This document shows positions 45,907 to 57,294 of a stretch of DNA of 64,000 nucleotides, in pieces. Both the position numbers and the translations under genes were made by a program. Every line of letters begins with the position of its first letter. The stretch's first letter is position 1. Under the pieces are notes generated by a model. The model was not told the DNA's origin, made no database searches, and worked only from the letters and a program-made list of their open reading frames with translations. Location: assembly GCF_036711975.1 (NCBI RefSeq), contig NC_091973.1, forward strand, positions 9,672,001-9,736,000, read 5' to 3'. Source of the stretch: Onthophagus taurus. Lineage: Eukaryota > Arthropoda > Insecta > Coleoptera > Scarabaeidae.

Positions 45907-46640
45907 AAAATTATACTCGAAGAGAAACGATGAAAGAAATTTATTTTTATATAAGTGCTACATGTTTCGAGACTTAAAGTCTCTTCCTCAGGCACAACTA
46001 GAAACAAAAAATAAGGTAATGACTAAGTTACAACATTATATCTATTATTTACCGTCAAGTTTTTAGGAAACAAAATCAGAAAAGGGAAAAATATTCATCG
46101 TCGAATGAATTCGATTACTTCAAAAATATATAAGTTTGGACAGATCAACGGTTAGATTTAAAATGTAAAGCCTTAAGGGATGTTAATAACAATTATTGTA
46201 CGTGTCGAAAATTATTCCAAAAATTAAAAAATCTAAAAAAATCTAAAAAAACACATGGTGCATTTCTGCAAGGTCACGTTGAAGAAGTCAAAATGGCTAC
46301 TTACTTGTTTCATCGCTAAAATTCTTTTGTATTTCTAGGATATCAAAAAGTTTTGAAAAGTTATACTGTAAGAGAAAAGGTTAAACTTTAAAAATGATTC
46401 CTTTGAAATTGTTTCTAACTATAAACTTACAGAATGAGATTTTATTCTGGGGCAAAGTGCGGGTCCAACCACGACGTAAGAAAAATTGTGGTGGACTGAA
46501 TTATGGGTAGTTAGTCGTTATTTGTGAGGGAAATTTAAAATTAGTAGGGGGGGGAAAAATTTATTTAAAAACTTTAATTTTTTAAAAAACCTATCTTTTA
46601 TAAATTTTGATGTTATGGAAAAAAAACTGGTCAACTGGAA
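45907..46640 (-). mobile_element. Non-coding Penelope-type insertion nested in PLE-C
   Basis: Interrupts the PLE-C RT between SPTFQL and AKYLAK. Flanks show tggccaact below and tggtcaact above, an approximate 9-bp duplication. It contains a complete hammerhead-like motif near its lower end and no coding sequence. It is probably a solo terminal repeat or a non-autonomous derivative. Confidence 0.6.
45955..45995 (-). ncRNA. Hammerhead-ribozyme-like motif in nested insertion
   Basis: Minus strand: stem I GUGC, CUGAGGA, A, stem II GAGAC-UUUAA-GUCUC, GAAA, palindromic CAUG overlapping triplet GUA, then stem I GCAC. All stems are perfect and the core is intact. Confidence 0.75.
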
Positions 46641-47129
46641 TGTTGGAGAGTTGATGGCACTGACGATAGGGCGGAGGGGGACGTCTGGTTTATGAATCTT
46701 CGGTAGTCCATAAATTCTTGGTGGTACCGGCGCCTGCACAAACAAACCTTTTTGCTATTCTGCTGGAATTCCTGTGGATTTTATCAGGTCAGGTAGGGAC
46801 AGCGGGAATCTCGTTAATCCATTCGATTTAATTAGATGACGAGGCATTTGGCTAGTTAATCAGGTCCGAAAAGACATTTTGGCCGAAGCTATAGGGACCA
46901 GAACAAATATTGTGGTAGAAATAGGGAAGGCGCCAGTCCGCCACGGCCGGTCTATGTTGCTTCCCAAAAGGAAAGAACAAAAGCGCTGGGTCAGTTCCGG
47001 TCGCCGTAAGTGGGCTGCTGCTGAAGTTAAGACGCTTGGGGATTCTAAAACATTAACATATATACAATGTACTCGGGCGATGACTAAATGCTCAAAATTG
47101 CCTCTACTCTAACAAAAATAAGCCCAAAA

Positions 47130-47690
47130 CATAGATGTTAAAATAGTGGGATCAGTCGAAGAAGATGTCCCCATCGTCGTTCCTCCAAATCGTCCCGTTA
47201 AAGTGCCGCCAAGTTTTCAGCCCTCCCAAAATGGTCGAGCTTACGAAATGGTCGACATCACGGACTGTCACACCAAGCTTGGACATTTAAGTTCTCCGGG
47301 CGCCCACTATAAGTGGAGCGACCATGATGGCGAAGTCAGGGTAGCGACGCTGCAGCGACCGAAGAACCTCCGAATCGCTGTACTTAACCTGCTTGTGCCG
47401 ATATGCCACTGAGAGGGGCTGAGGTCCCTCCCAGACAACGGACACATCGAAGACAACCACCTCTAGTCCGTTGTTCATTACCAACTCCAGTTTGCGCAAA
47501 AGGCCTGATTCTAGACGCAGATTCGGTTCGAGCTCCAAATGCCACCCCATTCGGTTCGCTTTGCTCTTTACCATGTCGCACAAGGTGTTATGGCGACGAA
47601 TTCGGGCCAGTGCGTTGCCGCACACCATTGGAGGACGTGTGATAGAGACTCAACCATCATCACTAAAAAAGGTTCTATCCAGCCAATGAA
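47130..47690 (-). pseudogene. R2/R4-like LINE C-terminus: restriction-type endonuclease
   Basis: A partial finger (ESLSHVLQWC) leads into RIRRHNTLCDMVKSKANRMG. A PD-(D/E)XK-like core follows: LELEPNLRLESGLLRKLELV (PDL changed to LEL), VVFDVSVVWE and YRHKQVKYSD. The tail is VRDVDHFVSSTILGGLKTWR. This is the C-terminal nuclease of early-branching LINEs (R2, R4, NeSL). The change of the catalytic Asp and the frameshift make it inactive. 46862-47125 is unassigned, possibly its 3' UTR. Confidence 0.72.
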
Positions 47691-47839
47691 AAAAAGTTAC
47701 TCGTTTGTCATAATCAAGTGGTTGTAGTCGATGCACTACAATAACTTTGTAGGGATACATTTGCAGTTGTTTTGAAACAACTTTATGACAGCTGGCAACA
47801 CTAAGTCCTGTTAAAATTATAATATTATAGCGATGTAAT

Positions 47840-48189
47840 TAGGTTTTAATTAAAAAAAATAACAAACCTGTTTGGGTAGATAACCTTCTCATTGATTTGT
47901 TACGACTACGGTCCATTTGCTCACGAATGTTTTCTACAATATCATCGGTGATTTTAGCTTTCCTACCACCAAGTTTTTGTTTACAAATGCAATTTCGGTC
48001 TTCAAACCGAATTACAACCACATGTTTCCTATGCTTAAAAATGTCATAATCAACTTCAATGTCTGGAGAACGTTGGTTGAATTGCTGGATGCAGCTTTGT
48101 ATGGAATAAACCCAACTACCGTTCTCATCCTGCGTACCACTTCGATAATGTGCCATTAAAATAAAGGCATCATGTTCCGTTGTGGACAC
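47840..48189 (-). pseudogene. DUF4817 (mariner-type N-terminal) fragment with splice sites
   Basis: STTEHDAFILMAHYRSG, WVYSIQSCIQQFNQRSP, CKQKLGGRKAKITDDIVENI, SMRRLSTQTG: the DUF4817 helix-turn-helix found at the start of arthropod mariner-like transposases. The coding sequence is preceded by TTTTGTTATAG and followed by CAG|GTTTGT, so it looks like a single exon. No DDE part is found nearby. Confidence 0.65.
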
Positions 48190-48429
48190 TATAACAAAAA
48201 AAATGAAAATCTAAAAGATATTCTCACTGAATATTTTCGTTATTTTGATTTGTTTATTGACTTATCGCTTAAAGCAACCGCTAGAAACAACGATAGTTCT
48301 AAAAAGAATTGTTTCGCATAATATAAAGGCAGCAAAAATCGGTTAAAGAACAAAGAAAATACGGAAACTCAAAAAGCGTACGACAATCACAACAATAACG
48401 TTCGATCAGACTACGTTGGATTGAAAGAA

Positions 48430-49498
48430 TTCTTCGGAATTATCGAATCTGTAGATGTTGGTTTTCTATATATATTAAAAGATAGATGGTCGTTATGATC
48501 TCTGGAGATACTTAAGTCGAGGAAGTTAATGCTCTTATTTAGTTCCTTTTCCATAGTGAAGTTGTTGATGTTGTTGAAGATGTTGTACAATGCCCCAAGT
48601 TTAGCAGCGTTACCCTCATAAACGATGAGTATATCGTCTACATAGCGTCCATAGTATGAGATATCGGAAGTGACAAGTTTATATTTCTCTGCTTTAACTG
48701 CTTCTCGAAGTCATTGACGAACATTTCCGCGATGATGCCCGAAATTGGAGATCCCATGGGAAGACCATCAGACATTTGATAATATCGATTGTCAAATATA
48801 AAGAAGTTTTGATTACAAACTATTTTCAGAAGATTGCAGAATGTTGTTATTTCATTATGATTAATATTAAGATATTCGTGGTGGTTATCTAGGTGATTTT
48901 TTATTATAGATATGGAGGCATGAATGGGATGTTCGAATATAGGTTCTTAATATCAAACGATATAAGAAGGCTATTTTTTGTGAGAGTGATGTTCTTAATT
49001 TTATTAATTACATCCATGGAGTTCTTCACTGAATAGGAGTTGTGGTTACGGAATGAATTAAACAGAAAAGATTGGATAGTCTTTGCTATTTTGTTTGTGG
49101 GAGTATTTTTGTTAGTAATTATTGGTCTAATACTTTTATCTTTCTTGTGAAGCTTTATGAGACAGTTTAATGTAGGTGGTAACGGATTCATTTCCGTTGA
49201 TTTGTTAGGACCAATATTGAATTTTAAAAGAGCGGTAGAATTCTCTTTTATAAATGTCTTTAGTTTGTTGCTAAAGGCTGTGGTTGGGTTATTTTTTATG
49301 GGATATATGTTATTATTATTAAAAATTTCCTGGGCTTTGTCCACGTAGGTAGACTTGTCCAAGATAACAAGACCTGAATTTTTGTCACCAAACGTTATTA
49401 TGAGGTCATCGTTTTTGACCTTTTCTCTTATGGATTTTATGTTTTTTGTTGGAATGCAACTATTATTATTAATGATTACTGGAAGCGGAAAAAAAGTT
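48430..49498 (-). pseudogene. PLE-D: Penelope-like RT, no endonuclease left
   Basis: FGDKNSGLVILDKSTYVDKA, LNCLIKLHKKDKSIRPIITN and LLISFDIKNLYSNIP in one frame (49498-48904). Then in others [51 protein letters not shown] (active site) and [17 protein letters not shown]. It stops near 48430 before the GIY-YIG domain. The upper junction at about 49498 is inside the hAT-3 gene. Confidence 0.85.
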
Positions 49499-50460
49499 GT
49501 AAAGTTCTTGAACTGTCGAAAAAAATGTTGTACTTGATAAATTGGTGTTCGCAATCTCGTTTATAACAAGGTTTGAACTATGATTACAACAAGGCACAAA
49601 GAACGCTCTCGGGTTAATTTTCAAAATTCTTTTTTGCACACCGCTATGTTTACCTCTCATGTTTGAACCGTTGTCATATCCCTGGCCACGTAAGTTATTG
49701 ATATCTAAACCATGTTCCAAAGTATTTAACAAAAATGTTGTAGGCCCTTCACCGGTGGTCTCTGGTACAGAACAAAATAATAAAAACCTTTCCTCAATGC
49801 TAACTTTTTTGTTTACTAAATTAAAATATCTTACACAAACAGATATCTGCTCTTGATGGCTGACATCAGGCGTACAGTCCAGTAAAATAGAATAATACTT
49901 TGCCGTACTTCAAATAATTTCTTCTAGATTATTCCCTAATAAATTAATTGTTTCATTTTGGATTTTATTCCCAAGGCATATTTGCTTGAGATTGAATTCT
50001 TTTAATATGTACAAACATGATAGGATCAAATCTTGCGATCATTTCAATACACTTTACAAAATTACCATTATTTCTTTGAAATAATTTGTTACTGGAACCG
50101 CGAAAGGCTAAATTTTGTTCTGCTAAATATTGAACAGCATAAATAATGGATGATGTTATCGAAAGCCATGTAGATTCCTTTTTCAAAACATTTTGAAATT
50201 CTGAGTCAACAGTTTTATCCTTTTGCAATCGGTCTAAGAAATCTAATCAAAGGTGTATATTCTGGCAATGCATTTTACATTTTTCGGGAAGTTTTAAGTG
50301 TTCACTTAAGTGGCTTCAGTCATTAAATCCAGTAGTATTCAATTTTACGTTGCTTAATTCCTAAGAATTATGGTTTCATTTACCTCATTGTCAGTAACAG
50401 GTTTCGTTTTAATAAATTGTTGAGATTACGTTCCAAATTCCCGACAATTCTTTAGTAGCC
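49499..50460 (-). pseudogene. hAT-3 transposase (ZMYM1-like), interrupted by PLE-D
   Basis: HLSEHLKLPEKCKMH, STWLSITSSIIYAVQYLAEQ, NLAFRGSSNKLFQRNNGNFV. Then the DDE core: YYSILLDCTPDVSHQEQIS (first Asp), GQGYDNGSNMRGKHSGVQKR (second Asp) and FFVPCCNHSSNLVI. It breaks at STVQELYNFF where PLE-D starts. It resembles hAT-1 at 1150-2017 in domain order, but is a different, more decayed copy. Confidence 0.83.
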
Positions 50461-51475
50461 TGTGTTCGATACCCTAAGTTGGTACGGGACGAGTTGGAAA
50501 TCTCTCCGCAAACAGCCGACACGTATCTACGCGTTGTTATTCGGTTACACTCTCCACAAATTACATATTATTAGATTCAAATAATCCTCATTACTAAATT
50601 CCAAACGTACTCCTAGTTATAACACCAACAGAGGTAAGCCATAGCCTTAGCAAATGTCAAACTGTTTATTTTTTCCGTTGTTTTTATGTAATTTATTTAT
50701 TTTCTAATTTGCTCTTATTTAGCAATATTTCTTATGATTCCGTTTAAAAATCATTTAAACACGGTAAACACACATAAAAAAATATATCAATTTGATCATT
50801 GAGAAGATTTGTCTTTTTACATTTCTTGTAATTATCAATTTAAACCCTTTTTCACATTTGTATAAAAGTTTTACATTGTCGAAGTCATTTATAAGTAAAT
50901 GCGACTATTCAGGGTGTACGGTCCAGGTTTTAATTAAAGAAACAACTTTTTAAAAAGCTAATATTTCGGTTATTTATTGTAACCTACCTCAGACCATTTT
51001 TTATTGCTACAAGAGATTAACAAAGTTAGAGTTATAAATTGTAATTTAATAAACACTTACTTGTTTTTTTGAAACTAACAATTGTAGAACAACCGAAAAC
51101 CTCATCATAATTAACGGATCATAAAGGATCAAGCGAACTATTAACACAACTGGATGAATCAACGTGCGTACAAGATGTCTGACAGGTAAAACCTCTTTTA
51201 TATAAAAATAACAAGTGCTGTTTAAGAATTGAAAAAAACTCTTTTAAGCATTGATACCAACCAAAAATTTGCGATCAGGAATGTACTGCGCAAGCGTCAA
51301 ATCTTTTGCGGTGAAGCCGCCTAAATTTAAACTTGAGAATATAAAATTATAAAAAATTTATAAAAATTGAATCGATTAATACAAATTAAGACAAGAACAG
51401 ATTGACAAACAGTTTAAAATCTTAAATCACTGGCTAAAACATATGTGATCGGGTGACAATAGGATTAAATTTAAT
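50461..51475. other. No recognisable gene
   Basis: AT-rich. Near 50929 TTCAGGGTGTACGG resembles a mariner-type terminus, but no partner was found. 51200-51470 is probably the 3' UTR of PLE-E. No hammerhead core was found here. Confidence 0.35.
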
Positions 51476-54085
51476 TTATTTTTTCTTTTTACGAACTTTG
51501 TCGTTAGCGAACAATAAAGCGTATATATTACTAAGGTTCTGAGTATCAGTTTTAAAGTTAATAGAATCATCCGTATAATTAATATGTACCATTTCTAAAA
51601 AGAGCCTATTGTAATAGTTAGGTTCAGTATCTAGTATTTTAACATCAACAAAATCAAATCGGTGACCCGTGTCTATAGCATGTTGGGATAAAGCACAAGT
51701 AGACTTTTTTAGATTGCAATCACTTTTATGTTTGGAGACCCTACGTTTCAGCCACTGATCCGTTTGACCAACGTATTTGCCATTACATGCACCACAAGGA
51801 ATGCAGTAAATAACACCAGATTTTAATTGGTGTTCGGTCTTGTCCTTAACATTCGTGAAAATTTGTTGTAACTTGTTATCGTAACAGTCAACAATCTGCA
51901 TATCGTCTAGAGAATTTAGAACCCGTTTTGTTTTTTCACTTAAATTAGTGACAAAAGGAACTTTTTTATATTTAACTATAGTGTTTTATTCATTTATCCT
52001 GTTGTTGTTAAGGTGATTATGTATATTTGATGAAAACAAAAGTTTGTTAAGCAGATTGTTTTATTTTTTCACTTAAATTAGTGACAAAAGGAACTTTTTT
52101 ATATTTAACTATAGTGTTTTATTCGTTTATCCTGTTGTTGTTAAGGTGATTATGTATATTTGATGAAAACAAAAGTTTGTTAAGCAGATTGGACGGATAA
52201 CCAATGTTAATAAATGTGTCTCTTAAGAAAGTTAGGTTATCTTTAAGGAATATATCATATCTGTGTCACTCTGTGCTTCATCGCCAAAATAGTTGAAACC
52301 TTATGTCCAAAATTATGATCTGATTGAAAATGCAAATACCTTCCCGAATAAGTTGGTTTAACATACCAATTGAAAAGAATGACATTATCTTCATTACGTA
52401 TTAATTTAGTATCAAGAAAAGGGATACTATTGTCTTTCTCAACCTCTATGGTAAATTGAATGCTCGAATGAAAGTTGTTAAACGATTCTAAAACTATGTC
52501 GATATCATCCCTGTGTACACCCAAAATTAAGTCATCAACATATTTCTTAATGAAATCAATTCTAAAAGTTGTGTTGTTTAATTTTAAAACTTCATCAATT
52601 ACAAAATCCATAACTAGTAAGGCTACGACCGGAGAAATTTTTGAGCCCATCGGGGTACCTTCAACCTGGTGATATACTACGTTATTATAGGTGAAAATGG
52701 AGGTATCAAAAATCAACTTTAAACCCGACAAAAAAGTGTTCGCATTCCAACTGCAATGTTGCGCAATCAACTCCCATTTATCCACTACAATCTTATTGAC
52801 TAAATCCAATGGAATAACCGTAAAAAGGCTCACGACATCAAGTGAAATCAAAATGTGATCCTGCGGATGTTTGTAACCCTTAAAGTCATTAACAAAATCA
52901 AAAGTATTACTGATATTGTAGTTAGTCTTCTTGCTGAAAGCTGAGCTTAGCAAATCCGCCATGTATCCCGACAAACCGCACGACGCCGTGCCGATTGACG
53001 AAATGATAGGTCTTAATGGTATTCCGTCCTTATGGATCTTAGGTAAGAAGTAAGCCTTAGCCAGAATAGAATTATGTTTAGTCAACCTCTTAAGATCACC
53101 ATCATTGATGAATTTCTGTTCATACAGATGTTTAATAAAGTTATTGATTTTGTTTTGTATGTTATTAAGAGGGTTTTTGTTGAGGACCTTATAGACTTTT
53201 ATGTCTCCCAACATTTCTGTGGCACCTCTTAGATAAGAATCTCTATCCATAAGAACTGTAGTAGCCCCCTTATCAGCTTTTGTTATTATAACTGAAGGGT
53301 TTTCTTTAATGATTTTTTTTGTGTTAATTAACATTTCATTTAGTCTACCGTGCAACCATCACACGCTTCGCGGGAACATTGATAATTAGTGATAATATTC
53401 GTTAATTTAGCCCTTACCATATTCCGTTGTGACGGATTTACATTGTAAATAATATTTTCTAAGAACATTAGCAAACGTTTTAAATTAAAGTTAAAGCTAT
53501 TTGTTGGTAGATGAAATTTAGGACCTAAAGACAGTAAGGTTGACACATCCGCAGGAACATTAATATTAGTCAAATTAACTAACCATTTTTTATTATTAAT
53601 ACAAAGCTTATTATCCCCTCTAGACTTAGCCAACAAGAGGTCAAGTTTTTTGCGATTAATGTTTTTAGTTACTTTGAACACTTTGTTATATTTAAATTTT
53701 AATGAATCAATAAATCTAAGAAATACATTCTCCGGTAAAATTAGCCCAACTCGTTCAGATAATTCATTAATGGAACTATTACTTTTCTTTATATAACATC
53801 TAATGTAATCTTTATTTCTAAATTTAAAATACTTGCTGCCCACCTTTCTCCAGTTTTTTTAATATTCCTTAATAGTTCATAATTTCTGGTCTCTAATAAT
53901 CCCGTCCAATTTCTTTCAGGGATTGCCCTGATATGTGTAGGAACGACTCCTAGTCTTCTACTACTGATTAGAAAAGTCAACCGGTTGTTCATTTTTGCTA
54001 GTTTGATGTTAAGTCTTGATAATTGTTTGAGATTCCTAGTGGTTTCTATCCCAAATTCTCTTGCGATGTCATCAAAAAACCCCAT
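51476..54085 (-). mobile_element. PLE-E: nearly complete Penelope-like element
   Basis: N-terminal region 54085-53340 in two frames (DIAREFGIETTRNLKQLSRL; NKLCINNKKWLVNLTNINVP). RT is open for 366 codons (53355-52255): ITKADKGATTVLMDRDSY, KAYFLPKIHKDGIPLRPIIS, LISLDVVSLFTVIP, VEGTPMGSKISPVV, KKYVDDLILG, NSIPFLDTKLI. GIY-YIG 51901-51476: GVIYCIPCGACNGKYVGQTD, LKRRVSKHKSDC, DTGHRFDF. The connector between RT and endonuclease is disrupted by a 133-bp tandem duplication. This is the best-preserved PLE in the window. Confidence 0.92.
51931..52196. repeat. 133-bp tandem duplication in PLE-E
   Basis: The segment 51931-52063 is repeated at 52064-52196 with one or two differences, both beginning TTTTTTCACTTAAATTAGTG. 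The near identity points to a recent slippage or unequal exchange. It lies in the RT-to-endonuclease connector. Confidence 0.9.
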
Positions 54086-54099
54086 ATCTATAACGATGC

Positions 54100-54314
54100 A
54101 GTTACAGCGATTAAGTTGCTCACTTGTATCGGTCGTAGATACTTCTTTCCTGAAGTCATTTATATGCCCCGTTGTATGACTGTATTCGTAGATGTTTGAA
54201 TTTGGTTTTAGAAGTCTAGTCTGCGTCCAGTTTGTCCGATATTCGTACTATTACATTTTTTGCAATTAACTTTGTAAACTCCACAATCTTGGAGATTTTT
54301 TTTATTATTATTAT
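54100..54314 (-). pseudogene. PLE-F GIY-YIG piece
   Basis: NNKKNLQDCGVYKVNCKKC then NSTNIGQTGRRLDF, followed by stops: the start of a GIY-YIG domain. Its RT is on the other side of piggyBac-2 (56142-56460). Confidence 0.75.
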
Positions 54315-54318
54315 TTAA

Positions 54319-56137
54319 CACATTGGCTGCCACGTTCTTCATATATGAATGACACTGTTATTTTCACACAGGCCGCCGTCACGCAATAATGAATGACGGT
54401 ATGCCCACAGTGTGAGGCCGTGTTCTTCATATGTGTATAATAATGTAATATATATAGAGATCTGAAAGCGTGGACTGTGAGGGACGTTTTAGTATATTTG
54501 GTTTGGGTAAGATGGGAGAAATAAAAATTTTAAGTTATGAAATCAAAAATATTCTTTATTTTTAGTATACAAACAAATTTTTTAATGCTTAACATTAAAA
54601 CATTCCAAACAACGTTGTGGTTGCCCGAAATACATATTACAAAAAGTGTAAACCATTTTAGCCGCATTTCTGGCATCTTAGCGACCTGCTTTACCTCGAA
54701 GATTTGAGTAACACAGGCTACATTTTCTTCAAATCTTACCGTCAGCGTTAATTCTTTCAGACAAATGGTGATGGGCAGTTGCAGAAGATCTTGGCCTTTC
54801 ACTTTAAGCTCGTTCTGGTATGTTCAACAATTTTTCTGCCAAATTTTCTCGAAATTTGCATATTGAATTTTCTGTTTAGTTACATGTTTATAGAGGACCC
54901 AAGCATTGACAACTGATGTTCCTAATAAAAGTTCAATGCCAAGTTTCCGAAACCACTTTACTCCTTTTCGAATAGTTGTAGCGTAGGAAGCCATTTGATC
55001 AGACAAGTCTATCCCAGACTTTGCTTTGTTGTAAGCTAAAACCGATAATGGTTTTTCTACGGCCTTTCGATAGCTACGTTGTCTCGTTGGCGCAGTTTGG
55101 TGGCTGGTTGACGGTTCTTGTTGCGTCAGTATCTGGTCATTATTAGTAGAAGACTATTCTTGAATGATTTGAGGATAGATCGGTACCATTACAGGTGCAT
55201 GTTTTGTTGAAAGTAGCCTAACATCCCGACTATCCTTCCACTTTAAAATTACGATACCAGTTTGATCATCACGGAATATCATTTCCCCCCTTTTAATTTT
55301 AGCTTGGAGGACATCCTGGGGTAAGTTCTTTTTATTTTACCTAACTGGTCTGACAAGATGGGTTTTTTATCAAGCATAGACTTGGCTAGTTCGTTGTCAG
55401 TGTAGAAATTGTCTATGTATAACGTTCTTCAGGTTGTCCTGTTGCAGATTTTCCTGAATATATTTTGAATGCCCATGTGTACCCATCGATGGCACACAAT
55501 TTGAAAAGTTTTATGCCGTAGCGATGGGCTTTGTTTGGTATGTATTGCTTGAATATCAGACGCCTTCTCCACGGAACTAGCGTTTCGTCTATAACGATTT
55601 CTTCACCAAGGCGAAGTTGGTATCCACTTACTGACGCGAGAATATTTTCGTGGCGTTTTTGAAAGTATACACTGTTCCGCAAATCTGTTTGTTTCGGTTA
55701 AGATGAGGTCTATAATTTCTTCATCTAAGATCAGAAGAAATGCCTCCATGGGAGTTGTTACAGCTCTCTACAATCCATGGGATCCAGTGAAGGAGAAATC
55801 TTTATGCCGTCCAACATATTCACTCCAACAGGAATTCATGATTATTTCTTCATCTTCTGACTGCACCAGAACCTGATCATTCTCATTTTCCATTTCCACA
55901 ACCATTTCCTGCAGAACGTTTTCAAGATTATCCATATCTTCAAAGACTTCTTCGTCAGATGATTCACTCGCGTTTGAGTCTGAATTATCTAGTTTCCATG
56001 CTGGATCCTGCAAAGAGTCATCTGAATCGAAGTCTGCATCGCTGTTAGTGTCAATATCGATTTCATCTGCAATCATTTTCAACTCAGCTTCCTTTAAAAT
56101 TCGACGCCAACGTTTAGACATATTTGAGTTGGGGTAT
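54319..56137 (-). mobile_element. piggyBac-2 element, internally deleted
   Basis: The lower end has TTAA (54315-54318) followed by CACATTGGCTGCCACG, a recognisable piggyBac-type terminus. At the upper end a TTAA (56138-56141) is present but no matching TIR follows. PLE-F connector sequence is also missing there, so one deletion probably removed both. It splits PLE-F into RT and endonuclease. Confidence 0.7.
54530..56121 (-). pseudogene. piggyBac-2 transposase, deleted and frameshifted
   Basis: Start MSKRWRRILKEAELKMIADE at 56121, then a long acidic N-terminus. After FLLILDEEIIDLILTETNRF about 130 residues are missing. The core follows: EEIVIDETLVPWRRRLIFKQ (first Asp), YIPNKAHRYGIKLFKL. The second-Asp region lies between 55400 and 55010 in broken frames. 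Then DQMASYATTIRKGVKWFRKL (third Asp) and GTSVVNAWVLYKHVTKQ, and a C-terminal Cys-rich tail ending CLECFNVKH. Inactive. Confidence 0.85.
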
Positions 56138-56141
56138 ATTA

Positions 56142-56460
56142 AAACCAATTGAGAGTGGATAATCTAAGTCTCTATTAATTAAATAACGATAACTTGCTAT
56201 TTTTTGAGGGTAAGGATGTGCAGAATCGTAATGTATTATAGCAGGGATTGTAGTTTTTTCCTGTATATATCGTAATTCATCTTACCATTTACTTTAGTAA
56301 GTTTTAGGTCTAAGAAATTTAATTCTTTGTTATTTTCTATTTCTAATGTGAAGTTTAAATTTGTGTGAATATTGTTAAGGTATTTATGAAATTTGCATCG
56401 TTCCCTTCCCATATTATAAAAATATCATCAAAGTATCTTATCCACTTTGAGTATTATTTA
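56142..56460 (-). pseudogene. PLE-F reverse transcriptase piece
   Basis: WIRYFDDIFIIWEGNDANF (active site YFDD), then in the next frame KELNFLDLKLTKVNGKMNY and AIIHYDSAHPYPQKIASYRY. A Penelope-type RT palm and thumb, cut at the piggyBac-2 junction. 56461-56649 is unassigned. Confidence 0.8.
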
Positions 56461-56725
56461 TATAAGTATTATTTTAACTATAAATTCTCCTGATATGCGG
56501 AGGGGTAAATTCTAAATTCCGGTACTTGGGCTAAAGGTCTCAAAATTTCCGAAAATAGTCCCGAAATCAAAATAGGTTTGCAAAAAATTATTTAAAAAGA
56601 CATTTAAAAACGTACTTTAGTTTTTTTGGTTGGTACGGTTAGCAAATATTCGTAGCATAGACCAAAGAAATATCGGGATAAGCAGCCGGTGTGGCAGGTG
56701 AGAGAATAAACCTCCTTTAATCTGT

Positions 56726-56764
56726 CCTGAGCTTTCGTTATTTATTTATAACTTCATCAGAGGG
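56726..56764 (-). ncRNA. Hammerhead-ribozyme-like motif, PLE-G lower repeat
   Basis: Minus strand: stem I CCCU, CUGAUGA, A, stem II GUUAU-AAAUAA-AUAAC, GAAA, GC, triplet CUC, then AGG pairing with CCU. The core is intact, with weak stems. Confidence 0.62.
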
Positions 56765-57294
56765 TGAAACATCAGTTCACGATTTTAAACCACAAGACCT
56801 TAACCAAAAACACGTAGGCGATGGAAAAAATTGGCGTTGATCTCTCAATCTCCAGTCACCCGTTAAGTTACAAGTGCGAGACATTTAAAACACTAACAAT
56901 TGTACATAGTAAACTAATTTACGTCGAAATAAATGCGTGCGATGGCTGGGGACGCCACAATATGGCCGCCAACAGAGCTGCCAACCACCCTCGGTAGGTA
57001 AAACAGAAAACTGGGAACTGAGAGGTGGAAAACGTCACTATTTATAAATTTATTTAGAGGATAGGAACCAAGGTTAACAAACCCCAAATAATTTTAAATA
57101 ACGTCATACGAAGTTATTGACATTAACAAACGGGCAGAAGGGCCGACACAAAGGTTATGTGGACCATACAAGTAACCACCACGGTGAAACAAGTAAACAA
57201 ACAAACAGGGGGTGGAAAAGGTCAGACAAAAACGACAACAAAAAAACAAGATTCAGTCAGTCAGAACCATAACTTAATCAAGTTACAATAGATG

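Larger units (their letters stand above)
44805..46760 (-). mobile_element. PLE-C: Penelope-like element (RT damaged, GIY-YIG intact)
   Basis: N-terminal RT at about 46745: [30 protein letters not shown]. The frame is interrupted by a nested insertion (45907-46640) and resumes AKYLAKILSPFTGN, DILVSFDVESLFT, and in another frame AAMGSPLSPVITNFYME. The YxDD segment is deleted. Next comes a connector (RPVIRTLYQRAARI) with a stop, then GIY-YIG: GAGVYRLSCSCGKVYVGQTG, RIKEHERDVRLKK, HCHAEGHRIDF. The last coding residues DASETSNIFLKDARQN overlap the conserved terminal-repeat segment shared with 30055-30185 and 62850-62975. Confidence 0.85.
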
